From the NCBI GenBank assembly GCA_046483025.1, contig JAWODZ010000116.1, forward strand, positions 5,336 to 69,335: 64,000 bases of DNA, given 5' to 3'. Numbering within the stretch: the first letter of the stretch is position 1; the number at the start of each line of letters is the position of its first letter. Shown here one piece after another: positions 1 through 9,137 of this stretch. Under the pieces are notes generated by a model. It was not told where the DNA came from and made no database searches. It was given only the letters and a program-made list of their open reading frames with translations. The translations under genes were made by a program, and so were the position numbers. The stretch is from CAYUAG01 sp046483025. Its GTDB lineage: Bacteria > Zhuqueibacterota > QNDG01 > CAYUAG01.

Positions 1-816
1 AGACAGGACCTGAGTATCAAATATTGCCAGCAGTGCAAGTAACAGTAAAATTATATATAAAACCATACCTCCGATATTTTTTGACTTTATTATACTGTCA
101 AGATCCTGGAACAGAAAATCATGGTTCTTAAATCCCCAGCCTTTAACCTGTAAATTTACATCAAAATTTTTGGAAGCAACCAATAAGGTAGCCTGATCTT
201 GCATATGAGTCATTTTCTGCAGTTTTTGCAACTGCACCCATATTTGTCCGTTATCAACCATAGGAACAGTAGAATCAAATATGCCTACGATTTTAGCATC
301 ACCGGCATCAAACGTTCCGTTAACATCTCTCCACCGAAGGGTAACGTAATCCCCTTCTTTTAGATAGGTACTTGAAGCCATTCGTTTGCCGATGAGAGCG
401 GGAATAAAATCTTCTCCGTCTTTCAGAACATGAGAAGGGATTTTCAAAATATTTTGTTCCGGATCAATTCCTTTTATCATAACACTCTGCATCCTTCCTT
501 CCGGGTAGATAGTTCCCTGGGTCAGCAATAGAGGAGTCATTTCATCTTTTTTGATCAAAGGCCTGAATGCTTCCGGAATTACATCATGACTTTCAGTTAT
601 AGTAAAAGGGTCATAAGGATCATAATTTTTCTGCCAGTATTGACCTCCTCCAACCTGCCAGTTGATTGTATCACGGCGTGCCTGACGGTTCCATCCTTCT
701 ATAATGCCACTGTACCATATTATAATTATATACGAAAGAGAGAGTATAAATACATTCAGCCAGGTTCTTAGCCCGGCCCCGATAAGGTTTTTAATAGCTA
801 ATTTAAAGGCAATCAT
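1..816 (-). CDS. ABC transporter permease, FtsX/MacB type (3' part missing)
   Basis: Reading from a start codon at 816 towards position 1 gives an uninterrupted frame of 272 codons that leaves the window, so the C-terminus is not seen. The protein begins MIAFKLAIKNLIGAGLRTWL, the usual short cytoplasmic lead and first membrane helix of MacB/LolC-type permeases. A roughly 190-residue extracytoplasmic domain follows, and the visible part ends in a hydrophobic helix (MVLYIILLLLALLAIF) that starts the FtsX core. Its start lies 20 bases after the stop of the ABC ATPase, so the two are co-transcribed. These transporters use ATP to move lipoproteins, lipids or peptides out of the inner membrane or to drive periplasmic work; the substrate cannot be told. 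Family call is firm. Confidence 0.85.
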   Translation of the reverse strand, partial: MIAFKLAIKNLIGAGLRTWLNVFILSLSYIIIIWYSGIIEGWNRQARRDTINWQVGGGQYWQKNYDPYDPFTITESHDVIPEAFRPLIKKDEMTPLLLTQGTIYPEGRMQSVMIKGIDPEQNILKIPSHVLKDGEDFIPALIGKRMASSTYLKEGDYVTLRWRDVNGTFDAGDAKIVGIFDSTVPMVDNGQIWVQLQKLQKMTHMQDQATLLVASKNFDVNLQVKGWGFKNHDFLFQDLDSIIKSKNIGGMVLYIILLLLALLAIFDTQVLS

Positions 817-836
817 ATTTTCCTCATTCTCAAAAA

Positions 837-1532
837 TTATTTTTTTATTTCATCCTTTGCTACTGACCCGTCAAAAAGGGTGATCTTTCTTTTTAAATAC
901 TGTATAACCTTTTCATCATGAGTAGCAAAGATAAAAGTAGTGTCCAGTTCCTGATTAAGCTTTACCATGGTCTGAAGTATATGATGGGAATTATCAGCAT
1001 CAAGATTTGCGGTAGGTTCATCGGCGAGAATAATTTCCGGTCTTTTTACAACTGCCCTGGCAATTGCTACCCGCTGGCATTCACCCCCGGACAACTGGGC
1101 AGGTTTGGATTTTTCTTTATCTTTCAAACCCAGCCATTCCAGCGCATCCATAACTGCTTTCTTTCTTTTTTCTTTCTCCATTTTAAGAAGAAGGAGAGGA
1201 AATTCCACATTCTCGAATACTGTATATACCGGAAGAAGATTATAAGTCTGGAAAATAAAACCAAAATGCTTATTTCGCAGTTCAGCTGCTTGTTTGTGGG
1301 TTAATTTGCCAATTGAAAAATCCAGTACAACCGCTGAACCTTCAGAAGGTGTGTCCAGAGAACCAATAATATTCAGCAAAGTAGTTTTTCCTGATCCGCT
1401 GGGCCCCACTACGCCGGTAAATTCTTTCTTTTTGAAATTTAAGTTTATATCCTGAAGAGCAGTAAATTTCCCTTTTCCCATAGGGAACCGTTTCACTAAA
1501 TTCTTAATAGAAATAATATTGGAATCTTCCAT
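837..1532 (-). CDS. ABC transporter ATP-binding protein, LolD/MacB family
   Basis: This 231-residue cytoplasmic ATPase has Walker A GPSGSGKTT at residues 43-51, the signature LSGGECQR near residue 148, Walker B IILADEPT and the switch histidine in FATHD. Length and motifs match the small ATPases that pair with FtsX-like permeases, and such a permease follows directly (1-816). The second position after the signature LSGGE is usually Gln and is Cys here, a mild variation that should not abolish function. It probably powers export or extraction of a substrate from the inner membrane. The upstream gene on the same strand (1614-2816) encodes an outer-membrane-like protein and may belong to the same unit, although 81 bases with a hairpin separate them. 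Confidence 0.92.
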   Translation of the reverse strand: MEDSNIISIKNLVKRFPMGKGKFTALQDINLNFKKKEFTGVVGPSGSGKTTLLNIIGSLDTPSEGSAVVLDFSIGKLTHKQAAELRNKHFGFIFQTYNLLPVYTVFENVEFPLLLLKMEKEKRKKAVMDALEWLGLKDKEKSKPAQLSGGECQRVAIARAVVKRPEIILADEPTANLDADNSHHILQTMVKLNQELDTTFIFATHDEKVIQYLKRKITLFDGSVAKDEIKK

Positions 1533-1571
1533 ATTGTTATCTCTCTTTCTGTTTGTTACTGTTTTCCCATC

Positions 1572-1601
1572 CTGACAGGGTCCTCTTTTTTACCCTGTCA
1601 G
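1572..1601. repeat. Hairpin with CTGACAGGGT arms
   Basis: Ten-base arms CTGACAGGGT (1572-1581) and ACCCTGTCAG (1592-1601) are perfectly complementary around a 10-base loop. It lies between the stop of the outer-membrane-like gene (1614) and the start of the ABC ATPase (1532). The same core forms the perfect palindrome at 62231-62264, so this is probably a dispersed genomic repeat. No U-tract follows on the minus strand, so it is not a standard intrinsic terminator. Confidence 0.7.
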
Positions 1602-1613
1602 AGTGGTTAATAT

Positions 1614-2816
1614 TTAATGATTAAAAACTACCATAATCTGTAAACCCTTACCAGAGAACAATGAATTTTCAGTAAACGAATTATACATCTGAAATTTTTC
1701 CGGATTCCAGTACATCATAAGATAGATACTCCATCGGTCATACTGGCGCTGATATCGTAAAAATCTGTAATAATCTTCATTATCCCAATCATAAAATATG
1801 ATTCCGGTTACAGTATCCAGTAATCCCAGGGGATAATTCAAGGATAATGCTGAAAAATCAACTCTCTGATCTGAACCGAACATCTCTTCTGAATACTGGG
1901 AAAACAAATGCTCTCCCATAACATGCAGACCATTACCTACCCCAAAGGTATAATCTGCACCCATGGTAAACATCTGCTGATATTGATAGGGTAAGAGATC
2001 CAGATCCCGGTAAATCAATACGCTTTCCAGCCAAATACCTATCTCAATATCCCATTTTCCGTCACAACTGTAACGATATTCATTGAAATCATGAAGATCA
2101 AAATATTCCTTGAGATTATCCAAAGAAGGTATTTCTGATACATTGGAATTGAAAAATAAGGGAATCATTTTCAATCCTTTGCTGATATCAACTTTGCGCT
2201 GATGATAGGTAAATCCGACTTCACCCAGAGGAACCGGGCTTTGCAGTCTTCCCCCTTTCTCAGGATCAGTATCAGTGGAAGGAAGGATCTCCCATCCTTT
2301 ACGGTTGTCATTTCCCAGCAATACCCAGAACCAGATATTAGTATTATTCAAAAAATAATAACGCAGAAGAAGTCCGTATACACCCTCAGTTATCTGCAGT
2401 GGATCCCGCGGATCAAGCCGATCAAACCACATAAGAGATCTCAGAAGTGCTGCTGGTCCAAAATTAATTTTCTGAAGTCCTATTCGGGTTTCAAACTGGG
2501 GAGTAGAATATCTGAGCCAGACTCGATAGAATTTTGATTTGGTCTGATCAGATAATTCCCCTTTTTCGTTCAGATGAGCAGATGCATACATATTCAAAGA
2601 ACAGTTCAGATCAAACATTCCGGTTTGGAAAACTGATCGCTGCAGAGCAAGGGATGGGATATAGCGCATTCCTGCCTGAGGTTGATCAATTCTTTCTAAA
2701 TTCAAAATATTCCATAAAGAAACCTGACCTTTAAATATTAAAGTCTGTGCTTCTGTATACTGTTTTATACAGAAAATTTCTAGGAAAAAAATTATATAAA
2801 AAATAAACTTTTTCAT
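1614..2816 (-). CDS. Predicted outer-membrane beta-barrel protein
   Basis: I place the start at the ATG at 2816, because the residues after it form a signal peptide (MKKFIFYIIFFLEIFC...) and the longer frame begins with TTG at 2843. The mature protein, about 370 residues, is rich in aromatic residues and alternates polar and hydrophobic residues as in transmembrane beta strands; the last residues (LQIMVVFNH) look like a closing strand. A stretch IGLQKINFGPAALLRSLMWF is typical of porin-like proteins of FCB bacteria, but I do not recognise a named family. It precedes an ABC ATPase and permease on the same strand, so it may be the outer-membrane partner of that transporter. Function unknown. 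Confidence 0.6.
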   Translation of the reverse strand: MKKFIFYIIFFLEIFCIKQYTEAQTLIFKGQVSLWNILNLERIDQPQAGMRYIPSLALQRSVFQTGMFDLNCSLNMYASAHLNEKGELSDQTKSKFYRVWLRYSTPQFETRIGLQKINFGPAALLRSLMWFDRLDPRDPLQITEGVYGLLLRYYFLNNTNIWFWVLLGNDNRKGWEILPSTDTDPEKGGRLQSPVPLGEVGFTYHQRKVDISKGLKMIPLFFNSNVSEIPSLDNLKEYFDLHDFNEYRYSCDGKWDIEIGIWLESVLIYRDLDLLPYQYQQMFTMGADYTFGVGNGLHVMGEHLFSQYSEEMFGSDQRVDFSALSLNYPLGLLDTVTGIIFYDWDNEDYYRFLRYQRQYDRWSIYLMMYWNPEKFQMYNSFTENSLFSGKGLQIMVVFNH

Positions 2817-2885
2817 ACCATTGGATACTCTCATATTATACAAACCATGTAAATAATAAATTAATAATTGCTACAATTGATTACA

Positions 2886-2910
2886 AGTAAAAATAATATT
2901 TATTTTTACT
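2886..2910. terminator. AT-rich hairpin, possible weak terminator
   Basis: Arms AGTAAAAATAA (2886-2896) and TTATTTTTACT (2900-2910) pair perfectly over 11 bases with a 3-base loop. It sits 65 bases beyond the stop of the MEMO1-family gene and before the outer-membrane-like gene on the same strand, where the long operon would be expected to end. The stem is almost all A-T and lacks a GC-rich core, so the call is tentative. Confidence 0.3.
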
Positions 2911-2974
2911 GAGTTGAAAATACTTAGATCCAAATGTGGTTTTACAGAAAGACTAAATTTATACAAAATTAATG

Positions 2975-3796
2975 CTATTTTAAAACTGCAGCAGAAACAT
3001 ATCCTACTGTATACTGTCCCGGAATTTTTTCTCCTGTAACATCTCCGGAATTAGTCTGATGTAAAATTTGAATTTCTGAAGCATCAAATCTTTTAGAAAT
3101 CTCCAATAATATTGAAATTGGAACCTTCCCGCAAATAGAAGTCTCAGGCTCAGACAGAATCTCCTTGATATTTTTAATATTAAATGTCTTTAGTACTTTT
3201 ACTGCTCTTTTATCCCTTTCTTTTACTTCCTGATAATCACTAATGTGATGAAAATCACTACTGGCAATAATCAAAAAGTTTTTATTTTTTATTATCTCAT
3301 ATAAACTGTTCACTATCTCATTTAAATTAAAAATATCAACCATACTGATCATAATCGGGAGTAATTTAAATTTTTTTAATGTGTATTGTAAAAATGGAAG
3401 CTGTATTTCTAAGGAATGCTCATTATCATCAGCTATAAATTTCAAATCAATTTTATCAGACAATTTTTTTAAAAAATTTTGTTCTACTTCTACTTCTCCC
3501 AAAGGAGTTTCATAGTAGTCTGCGGTGGTGGTCAGATATGACCCGAACGCCATTCTGTGCATAGGAGAAATAACAACAACCAGATCATATTGGTTATTTT
3601 TTATCAGACTGTATCCATATGCAGCAGTCTGTCCGGAAAAGGGAAATCCGGCATGAGGACTAATTAAACCAATTACTTTTTTATCAATGGAGGATAAATC
3701 TACATTACTGAAAAAATCTTCTAAAGTTTGATTGAGTTTTTCCTTAGTACCTGGATACCAGGTTCCTGCAATAACTGACTTTCTTATTTGAGCCAT
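2975..3796 (-). CDS. amrB: MEMO1-family protein (AmmeMemoRadiSam system protein B)
   Basis: The 273-residue protein opens with MAQIRKSVIAGTWYPG, the hallmark of the MEMO1 family, and keeps the conserved histidines in ISPHAGFPFSG, VVISPMHRMAFGSY and SSDFHHIS that bind metal in family members. The fold is that of extradiol-dioxygenase-like proteins; in bacteria it is usually found with an AMMECR1-domain protein and a radical SAM enzyme, and the biochemical role is unsettled. Neither partner is in this window. It starts 8 bases after the stop of the TGS-domain GTPase, so it is the last gene of the long minus-strand unit. Cytoplasmic; no signal peptide. Confidence 0.88.
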   Translation of the reverse strand: MAQIRKSVIAGTWYPGTKEKLNQTLEDFFSNVDLSSIDKKVIGLISPHAGFPFSGQTAAYGYSLIKNNQYDLVVVISPMHRMAFGSYLTTTADYYETPLGEVEVEQNFLKKLSDKIDLKFIADDNEHSLEIQLPFLQYTLKKFKLLPIMISMVDIFNLNEIVNSLYEIIKNKNFLIIASSDFHHISDYQEVKERDKRAVKVLKTFNIKNIKEILSEPETSICGKVPISILLEISKRFDASEIQILHQTNSGDVTGEKIPGQYTVGYVSAAVLK

Positions 3797-3804
3797 AACT
3801 ACAC

Positions 3805-4788
3805 CTATTTATTATGTATTTCAATGATATCACCATCATTTAAAATATATTCTCTATCCACTCTTTGTCCGTCATATTTATTACGGCTCCATATACGTGC
3901 ATATTTCATATTCTCAGCTAACTCTTTATGTATAGCTTCCGCGGCATCATAAACATTCGATCCTCTCTGCAAAATATATGGTTTGCCAAAGTCTTTTTTC
4001 TGACCGGGAGCTTTTGTGTAAATTCTGATGATATTTAATCTTTGAAAAACTGTTGCAGCAAATTGTTGCGTACCAGAAATATCTTTCAAAGACAAGCAGA
4101 CACTGGGTATATCATCATCAATGATAGTATTAATATCATTAGGTGAAATATGTGCAATATCACACTTTGTACCCACAACCAAAGTGCTTTTATATGCATC
4201 GGTTCCTTGTGGTCTTTTGTCCCCATCTTTTACAAGATAAATATTATGCTCACCCAATAATTCATTAATCAACTTATAATCTGCAACAATATCAAAAGAA
4301 GTCAAATCCAATAAAACAATAGCCAGATCTGTTAATCGTATTATGTTATGGACATACTGTTCATCATATTCCAGAGATATGGGAGGAAGATCAATTATTT
4401 GGATATTAATATCTTCATACTGCATCATGCCCTGAAACGGTTTAAAAGTGGAAAAAGGATAATTTGCTACCTTTGAGTTAACATTAGTAAAATAATTTAT
4501 TAGTAAAGATTTCCCGGAGTTTGGTAGCCCTACCAGTGAAATCTGTCCTACTCCTTCTCTGGGAATATTATCTAAACTTGCAGTTTGTTTGGTGGCAGAT
4601 TTTTTCTGGGATAAAGAGGAATACTTAGAAATCTTTTTCTTGATATCTCCTTGTAAATGGTCAGTGCCTTTATGCTTGGGCATAATGGCTAACATCTCTT
4701 TCAATATTTTAACTTTTGCTTTAGGATCACTTTCTTCACGAAATCTTTTTTCAGCAGCATAATAATTTGGTGGTAAATTTGCTGGCAT
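3805..4788 (-). CDS. DRG/Obg-like GTPase with C-terminal TGS domain
   Basis: The 327-residue protein has an N-terminal helical, lysine-rich region of about 80 residues, then a GTPase domain with G1 GLPNSGKS (residues 87-94), a G3 motif DLPP in place of the usual D-x-P-G, and G4 TKCD. The last 80 residues (YILQRGSNVYDAAEAIHKEL ... YILNDGDIIEIHNK) form a TGS domain. This order matches the archaeal/eukaryotic DRG branch of Obg-type GTPases, which act with ribosomes or tRNA; bacterial homologues are poorly characterised. The gene is 15 bases after the TPR/propeller gene and 8 before the MEMO1 gene, so it is translated with envelope genes. A housekeeping role is more likely than an envelope role. 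Confidence 0.8.
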   Translation of the reverse strand: MPANLPPNYYAAEKRFREESDPKAKVKILKEMLAIMPKHKGTDHLQGDIKKKISKYSSLSQKKSATKQTASLDNIPREGVGQISLVGLPNSGKSLLINYFTNVNSKVANYPFSTFKPFQGMMQYEDINIQIIDLPPISLEYDEQYVHNIIRLTDLAIVLLDLTSFDIVADYKLINELLGEHNIYLVKDGDKRPQGTDAYKSTLVVGTKCDIAHISPNDINTIIDDDIPSVCLSLKDISGTQQFAATVFQRLNIIRIYTKAPGQKKDFGKPYILQRGSNVYDAAEAIHKELAENMKYARIWSRNKYDGQRVDREYILNDGDIIEIHNK

Positions 4789-4803
4789 AAAAAAATAATA
4801 TAT

Positions 4804-7800
4804 TTAATGTTGTTCAGTTAATGTAAATTTTTCAATTTTCTTACTTTTCCTATTTAAAACATACAGTACTGTATTATTCCCAAAACCGTGTGCATATAAA
4901 TCATAGTATGCACCTTCATTACCTTCAGCAACCTTAACAATAGAATCAAGAAAATTACCATTACTGTCAACAATTTTTATTCCATATCGGTCAGCAATAT
5001 ATATCAACATATTATTAATGTTATTTACAGTACTTTCAGAAACAGAAATTCTGGTTGGATAAGTAAGTTTAACCGGTAACCCAACCATGTTATTTCTACC
5101 ATTTTCTCCAAATACTTTTAAAAAATTCCCATTACTGTCAAAAACAAATATCTGGTGCGCTGCCCAGTTAACAATATAAATATTGCCTTCAAAGTCAACA
5201 GCTATTCCTTCCGGAATAAAAATTTCTCTATACTCTTGAGGAACAGATATATTAAAATCAGTTCGATTATTGTCTTGATATTTTGTTAAGGTGGTTGTAT
5301 CATTTCTTACTCCAAAATAGGCATTGTGAAATTTAGAATAGACAACGTCTCTATAATGAATATTATTTTGGAAATCATCTGTGATTATCTCTCTGTTATC
5401 ACTTAATTTATTTGAGAATAAAATATTCCAGTCATTCCGTTCACTTAAATCAATAATATCTATTTGCTCTGTGTTTTTAAAATCATTAATTGACAGTCGT
5501 GAAGATATATATGATAAAACATATTGTAATCTGACTCTGATCTTTTTTGTCCCAGGTGTGACAAATTGTATTTTTTTGTAAACGGGATAGCAATCAGGAT
5601 TTTTTATTGATAAAATATGTGAAGTATTCAATTTAATTGAATCCTGGGAAAAAATATAATTTTCAACTGATTTTATTGCTAAACTATCTAATAATACAGA
5701 TGGTTTATATACAACTCCCTCCGGACAAATAATTTCTACAACAAAATTTGAAAATAACTCTCCTATTCTTTCCTGAATTCCAATATTTATAGTATAAATT
5801 CTGCGAGTAAATATTGATTTTTCATAACTGTTGATGGAAGGATAAAAGCTCCTTTTTGGTAATCCATATTTTTTGTAATATCGAATTGCCTGGTTAAAAT
5901 CTTTCTGTTTTAAAAAATCACTGTCTGCAAATTTTTCCATAGAAATAATTTCTTCGTCATCTCCTACCAAAAGAGCTTCAGGATAGATAATACTGGAAAT
6001 ATTGATATCATTTAATACTCTTAAATTACCGGTTTCATTAAAATTCTTTGTTCTGTCTAAACCGGCATCCGCATTAACGTACCAAAAATTATTTTTTTCC
6101 TTTTCACCTATCTTTTCTTTTATACTTTGATAACATCGGTATGAAGCAGCAAAGTTCTCCCTTAGACGAAAAATTTCAGATAAATAGTAAGTTGAACGTA
6201 AACTATGTTTTTCATTTATTAAGGTGATGAAAATTTCCTGGGCTTTATTAAAAAATCTGTTTTGTTGACTATTGTTTGCTGAATTTCGAGCTGCTTCAAA
6301 AAAACTTCTTGCCCGAATATAATTCCCTTCATATTGATATTTACCTGCCAGATCATTCAACTTTTTCAATACATCAGCAGCATTTCTGAACAATTTTCTC
6401 TTATCATCCTGTGAAGGTTGGATTTCCGCTTCTAAAAATAGTTTTAAACCATCATAAAAAATAATTCGCTGACCAAGATCAGAAGGTGTGTCTTCCAGAC
6501 CTTGTTCTAAACTTCTCAGATACTGAAGAAGATTATTTATATGATTTAAAGAACTCTTTCTCTCCTTCCCCACCACTTTTGTAGCCCGTTCCAACATTTC
6601 TTGAATTAAATTAATAACTTTATCTACTACTGCTTTAGTTTTGATTTGCATTCCCTTAGTTTGAATAATATCATTGATATTATGTCCCAGACAAATCCTC
6701 ACTAAACTATGCAGGGTATTTTTTTCTTGTTCGATAGATGAATTTTCGGGGGTAAAATTCTCAAGATTATCATTAATCTCTTGTAAAATATTGCTATGCG
6801 AAACATTATTATCGAATCTTATAAGTAATTTTCTATAATAAGCAGATTCTCTTAAAAAATTTATTCGTGAATCTATCAGCAATTCATCTGTGTTTTCTAG
6901 ATAGTGGTCAAAACTTTCCATTGCATTATGATCATTATTCAAAAATTGTAACCAACCCAGCCAATACCAGGCATCAGGAATTATCTGAGCGGCATTTTCA
7001 AAGTTAGTTAAGTTAATATTCGATAAGTTATTTAATTGCCTGCTTCCCTCATATATAAAATCTGTCAGACTATTGATAAAATACTTTTCTCCGGAAAAAC
7101 CAGAAAGATTCTCCAGTGATGAAATTACATTATTTCTATTCTGACTAGTAGGATTAATAATAAGATTATAAAATAATTTATATAATGTTGAATAATCTAC
7201 AATAAAATTAAATTGATTCTTTAATTGATGATCCACTCCTGATAATAATCTTTGATAATTAATACTTTTTAAGACATTAAGCGCATTTTCACTATTTCCC
7301 TGAATGATATCGATTATTACCTTCTTAAGTAATACATCATTTTTTCTAATGTTGGCAATTACTCTCTTTTTTTCAGAAATCTGAGGATTAGAAATAATAA
7401 TCTCAAATAAATTTTCAGAAGAATTTAAATAATCAATAAGATCATCCCAGGAGGGTTCAGGTAGGCATATAAGATATTGTACCAGCCTCAAATATGATTC
7501 AGCAGTCATAAATACACTATTATTATAAATCATACTACCTGCAGTTTCTGATATCTTGCTAAACTCGGTCGCACTTTTTATTAAATAAGATACCGGGTTT
7601 AAGGACAACTCTGCACTTCTGAAACTACACCACGCTTTTTTATACTGAGGGTTATATTGTGATCCTTCAATATCAGGTTGCTGTGATGCCTTTTCAAAAA
7701 AATCTGTTGCTTTACTGATATAATCCAATGCTGATTGATTACTGATTCCATCACTAAATGATAAATTATAATAACTTTCACCTATAAAATAATAAGCTTT

Positions 7801-7968
7801 GCCTCGATTAGACTGATATTTTTCAGCATAATTATTCAACAAAGAAATCGCTTCATCAAAATTTCCTTTATTAAATGATTTCATTGCCTGAGTAGAATAT
7901 ATATCCTGAGAAAATAACTCTAATGTACAAATTAACCAACTAAATAAAAATAAACGAATTAAACGCAT
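4804..7968 (-). CDS. Exported TPR protein with C-terminal NHL/six-bladed propeller
   Basis: This 1054-residue protein has a signal peptide (MRLIRLFLFSWLICTLELFSQ, probably cut near residue 20). Residues about 25-640 are helical with TPR-like repeats (FNKGNFDEAISLLNNYAEKY, GKAYYFIGESYYNLS). Residues about 720-820 look like a PEGA-type beta domain, and the last 170 residues have NHL-repeat features (PEGIAVDFEGNIYIVN, HQIFVFDSNGNFLKVFG). It should be periplasmic or attached to the outer membrane. TPRs and propellers are protein-binding scaffolds. It lies 21 bases after the TonB-like gene and 15 before the GTPase gene. I do not know a named homologue; the ExbB/ExbD/TonB-like neighbours suggest a structural part of that complex. 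Confidence 0.6.
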   Translation of the reverse strand: MRLIRLFLFSWLICTLELFSQDIYSTQAMKSFNKGNFDEAISLLNNYAEKYQSNRGKAYYFIGESYYNLSFSDGISNQSALDYISKATDFFEKASQQPDIEGSQYNPQYKKAWCSFRSAELSLNPVSYLIKSATEFSKISETAGSMIYNNSVFMTAESYLRLVQYLICLPEPSWDDLIDYLNSSENLFEIIISNPQISEKKRVIANIRKNDVLLKKVIIDIIQGNSENALNVLKSINYQRLLSGVDHQLKNQFNFIVDYSTLYKLFYNLIINPTSQNRNNVISSLENLSGFSGEKYFINSLTDFIYEGSRQLNNLSNINLTNFENAAQIIPDAWYWLGWLQFLNNDHNAMESFDHYLENTDELLIDSRINFLRESAYYRKLLIRFDNNVSHSNILQEINDNLENFTPENSSIEQEKNTLHSLVRICLGHNINDIIQTKGMQIKTKAVVDKVINLIQEMLERATKVVGKERKSSLNHINNLLQYLRSLEQGLEDTPSDLGQRIIFYDGLKLFLEAEIQPSQDDKRKLFRNAADVLKKLNDLAGKYQYEGNYIRARSFFEAARNSANNSQQNRFFNKAQEIFITLINEKHSLRSTYYLSEIFRLRENFAASYRCYQSIKEKIGEKEKNNFWYVNADAGLDRTKNFNETGNLRVLNDINISSIIYPEALLVGDDEEIISMEKFADSDFLKQKDFNQAIRYYKKYGLPKRSFYPSINSYEKSIFTRRIYTINIGIQERIGELFSNFVVEIICPEGVVYKPSVLLDSLAIKSVENYIFSQDSIKLNTSHILSIKNPDCYPVYKKIQFVTPGTKKIRVRLQYVLSYISSRLSINDFKNTEQIDIIDLSERNDWNILFSNKLSDNREIITDDFQNNIHYRDVVYSKFHNAYFGVRNDTTTLTKYQDNNRTDFNISVPQEYREIFIPEGIAVDFEGNIYIVNWAAHQIFVFDSNGNFLKVFGENGRNNMVGLPVKLTYPTRISVSESTVNNINNMLIYIADRYGIKIVDSNGNFLDSIVKVAEGNEGAYYDLYAHGFGNNTVLYVLNRKSKKIEKFTLTEQH

Positions 7969-7989
7969 ATGTACATACCTCGCTATTGT

Positions 7990-8571
7990 TTAATTAATGC
8001 TGCCGTATTTTACTAATTCTGACGACAACCCCGGTATATAATATAGCATACCATCTTGAATAGGAACAAAATCCGCTATATCAGGATTTCTTTTCAGATC
8101 ATAACTGTCAATGATTAATTTCTCTTCCTCCGATGGAAGATTAAAATAAAATTGAATATTTCCGTTTTTATAAAACGTATATCTCCAGGTTGTCATTTTT
8201 TTACTTATTATTCTTCCCACATTTGTATGACCAGCATCATCTAATTTCTGTATATAAAAAATTCCATTATCATCTATATATCCATCTACTGTAATCGTTG
8301 CTGTAGGATCAGTACCCATTAATTGCTGCCAGTCAATTTCAATACTATTTGAAGCTAAATCAATAGTAAATAATAATGGTTTTCTTTCTGGACCGGTAAT
8401 AATAATATCTCCTATACCTGGCCTTATTGGTTGAGACAGAGGTGTTTCATCATGTTGAGGTATGTACGTATCATTATTTGGAAATTGTTTAAGACAACTG
8501 ATTACACCAGATATGATTATAAAAGAAATCAATACAATAATGAAAATAATAACTTTTATATATTTTCTCAT
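7990..8571 (-). CDS. TonB-like energy-transducing protein
   Basis: The 193-residue protein has one N-terminal membrane anchor (KVIIFIIVLISFIIISGVI), a short extracytoplasmic linker, and a C-terminal part resembling a TonB C-terminal domain: VDGYIDDNGIFYIQKLDDAG, then TTWRYTFYKNGNIQFYFNLP. The W-R-Y-T...K-N-G...F-N-L-P pattern is like the end of TonB domains, where a tryptophan/arginine helix precedes the last strand. The start overlaps the stop of the upstream ExbD-like gene by four bases (ATGA), meaning coupled translation. By position it would carry motor energy to the outer membrane. The linker is short and not strongly proline-rich, so a different partner in the periplasm is possible. The call is inferred from motif and context. 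Confidence 0.6.
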   Translation of the reverse strand: MRKYIKVIIFIIVLISFIIISGVISCLKQFPNNDTYIPQHDETPLSQPIRPGIGDIIITGPERKPLLFTIDLASNSIEIDWQQLMGTDPTATITVDGYIDDNGIFYIQKLDDAGHTNVGRIISKKMTTWRYTFYKNGNIQFYFNLPSEEEKLIIDSYDLKRNPDIADFVPIQDGMLYYIPGLSSELVKYGSIN

Positions 8572-9128
8572 AAATCAATCTTTATAGTTTGTTCTTGAGG
8601 ATTAATCTTGATAGTATTACAATTTAATATATCATTAACTGAACCACCAATACAGCCATATTCGATATTCATTTGCCCTGCAATCTTCGAAATTATATCC
8701 ATAATCACTCCGCAGGCAAGATCATTGGGAGATCTGATTAAAATAAAATAATGCTCTTCAGGATTTTGTTGCACTATTTTGTTTACATAGTCGATTTTAT
8801 GACCGAGTTGATCAATTGACATAGAATTTCTATTATATAATCTGTAAATTATATCCTGAGTAGATAATCCACTGAATATACTATTTCTGATAAAATCATA
8901 ATCTGATTTATCGAGCCAGAATATTGTATTTGAATCTATAATTTGGACTAGTATTTGGGCTGTTCCTGGTTGATTTTTTGGAGTAGGTAAAAACAACCCT
9001 CTCTCTTGCGGCGGTGTCTGAATCACATAACTTGACACCAAAAAAAATATAAAAAGAATAAATATCATATCAATTAATGATACCAGTTCTATACTTTCTT
9101 TTATTTTAAAACGCTTTTTAAAAGCCAA
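8568..9128 (-). CDS. ExbD/TolR-family protein (second copy)
   Basis: The 186-residue protein begins with a short basic cytoplasmic tail and one membrane helix, ELVSLIDMIFILFIFFLVSS, in which the Asp of L-I-D-M-I-F is the proton-carrying residue of ExbD/TolR/MotB-like stators. The rest is periplasmic. Family members form a dimer inside an ExbB/TolQ pentamer and use the proton gradient to move a partner. It starts 9 bases after the first ExbD-like gene and overlaps the TonB-like gene by four bases. Having two different ExbD-like proteins next to a single ExbB suggests a hetero-dimeric rod. Confidence 0.85.
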   Translation of the reverse strand: MAFKKRFKIKESIELVSLIDMIFILFIFFLVSSYVIQTPPQERGLFLPTPKNQPGTAQILVQIIDSNTIFWLDKSDYDFIRNSIFSGLSTQDIIYRLYNRNSMSIDQLGHKIDYVNKIVQQNPEEHYFILIRSPNDLACGVIMDIISKIAGQMNIEYGCIGGSVNDILNCNTIKINPQEQTIKIDL

Positions 9129-9137
9129 ATTATACCT

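Noticed and set aside
586..771. Open frame of 61 codons on the plus strand
   Set aside because: It lies antisense within the permease gene and has no recognisable features or ribosome-binding site.
918..1304. Open frame of 128 codons on the plus strand
   Set aside because: It is the reverse of the ABC ATPase gene, whose motifs are certain.
1572..1601. Hairpin as an intrinsic terminator
   Set aside because: No U-tract follows on the minus strand; kept only as a repeat.
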